Source: Acidobacteriota bacterium
GTDB lineage: Bacteria; Acidobacteriota; Thermoanaerobaculia; Multivoradales; JAHEKO01
Direction of reading: 5' to 3'
Assembly (NCBI GenBank): GCA_029861655.1
Contig: JAOTZA010000222.1
Coordinates: forward strand, 1 to 5,471
Length of the DNA stretch: 5,471 nt
Under the pieces are notes generated by a model. The model was not told the origin of the DNA. It did not search any database and saw only the letters and a program-made list of their open reading frames with translations. Of this stretch, positions 5,223 to 5,471 are shown piece after piece. A program made the position numbers and the translations under genes. Within the stretch, counting starts at the first letter, position 1, and each line of letters opens with the position of its first letter.

Positions 5223-5471
5223 GGGTCGGTCTGTTGGCCAACTGGTGGCGTGGGGCTTGCTACTGCGTGTCAAGGCTCGGGTGTTACGATCAACCCGAGA
5301 TCAATGTTCACAAGCGATCGGTCCTCCACTTCGTATCCTGCGAACTCCCGCAAGATATCTCTACCGAGGTTCCAACCTCACAACGGCCGAAACCCTCTGG
5401 AAATGAGAGCCTTACGGTCACCAACGGAAGTCCGGGCGCCAAACGTTATCGAGCGAGGCTCCGCAGTGTTC
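5223..5471. other. Right-end region without a recognisable gene
   Basis: No convincing gene is visible on either strand. It contains the palindrome GTTGGCCAAC (5233-5242) and a perfect 7-bp inverted repeat CTCGGGT/ACCCGAG (5276-5282 and 5293-5299, ten-base loop) with no T run after it. A plus-strand frame from ATG 5304 stays open for 56 codons to the window edge. It lacks a good ribosome binding site, has low third-position GC and resembles no family I know, so I do not call it a gene. The window ends before this can be settled. Confidence 0.5.

Overview
The window holds the 3' part of an ABC-transporter ATPase gene, a regulated intergenic region, a complete two-gene operon for an aerobic ribonucleotide reductase (RNR), and a downstream gene-free tail with palindromic repeats. 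Base composition is GC-rich and codon use in the genes is GC-biased. Clear Shine-Dalgarno sequences, a TTGACA-type promoter and NrdR-like operators indicate a bacterium. The RNR type (two ATP-cones in NrdA, metal-only R2c-type NrdB) is scattered among Chlamydiae, several proteobacterial groups, Acidobacteria-like lineages and others, so I cannot name a taxon from this window alone.

Layout. At 1-832 lies the end of an FbpC/PotA-like ATPase whose Walker A region is cut off by the window edge. At 833-1301 there is no long gene. It holds a promoter with a perfect -35 hexamer, two NrdR-box-like sites 32 bp apart bracketing that promoter, a long leader of about 270 nt, and inside the leader a six-codon ORF (MCRRCL) with an optimal ribosome binding site. 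nrdA is at 1302-4130 and nrdB at 4142-5137, separated by 11 nt and evidently co-transcribed. From 5138 to the end there is no convincing gene. A near-perfect hairpin just after nrdB probably acts as the terminator; it is also the first copy of a 31-bp tandem repeat.

How the genes work together. NrdA is the catalytic and allosteric subunit that reduces ribonucleoside diphosphates. NrdB supplies the radical-initiating cofactor. The NrdB here has Phe at the position of the classical tyrosyl radical and Glu (not Asp) as the first metal ligand, which is the signature of class Ic enzymes with a Mn/Fe cofactor. Key residues keep a constant offset of 16 from the Chlamydia trachomatis R2 numbering as I recall it. 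Expression is probably repressed by the dATP-sensing regulator NrdR. The leader peptide may add a second layer of control. I see no wholly undescribed system; the points most worth a second look are the Tyr-less R2, one apparent relay-residue change in it, the NrdR-box promoter, and the Cys-containing leader peptide.
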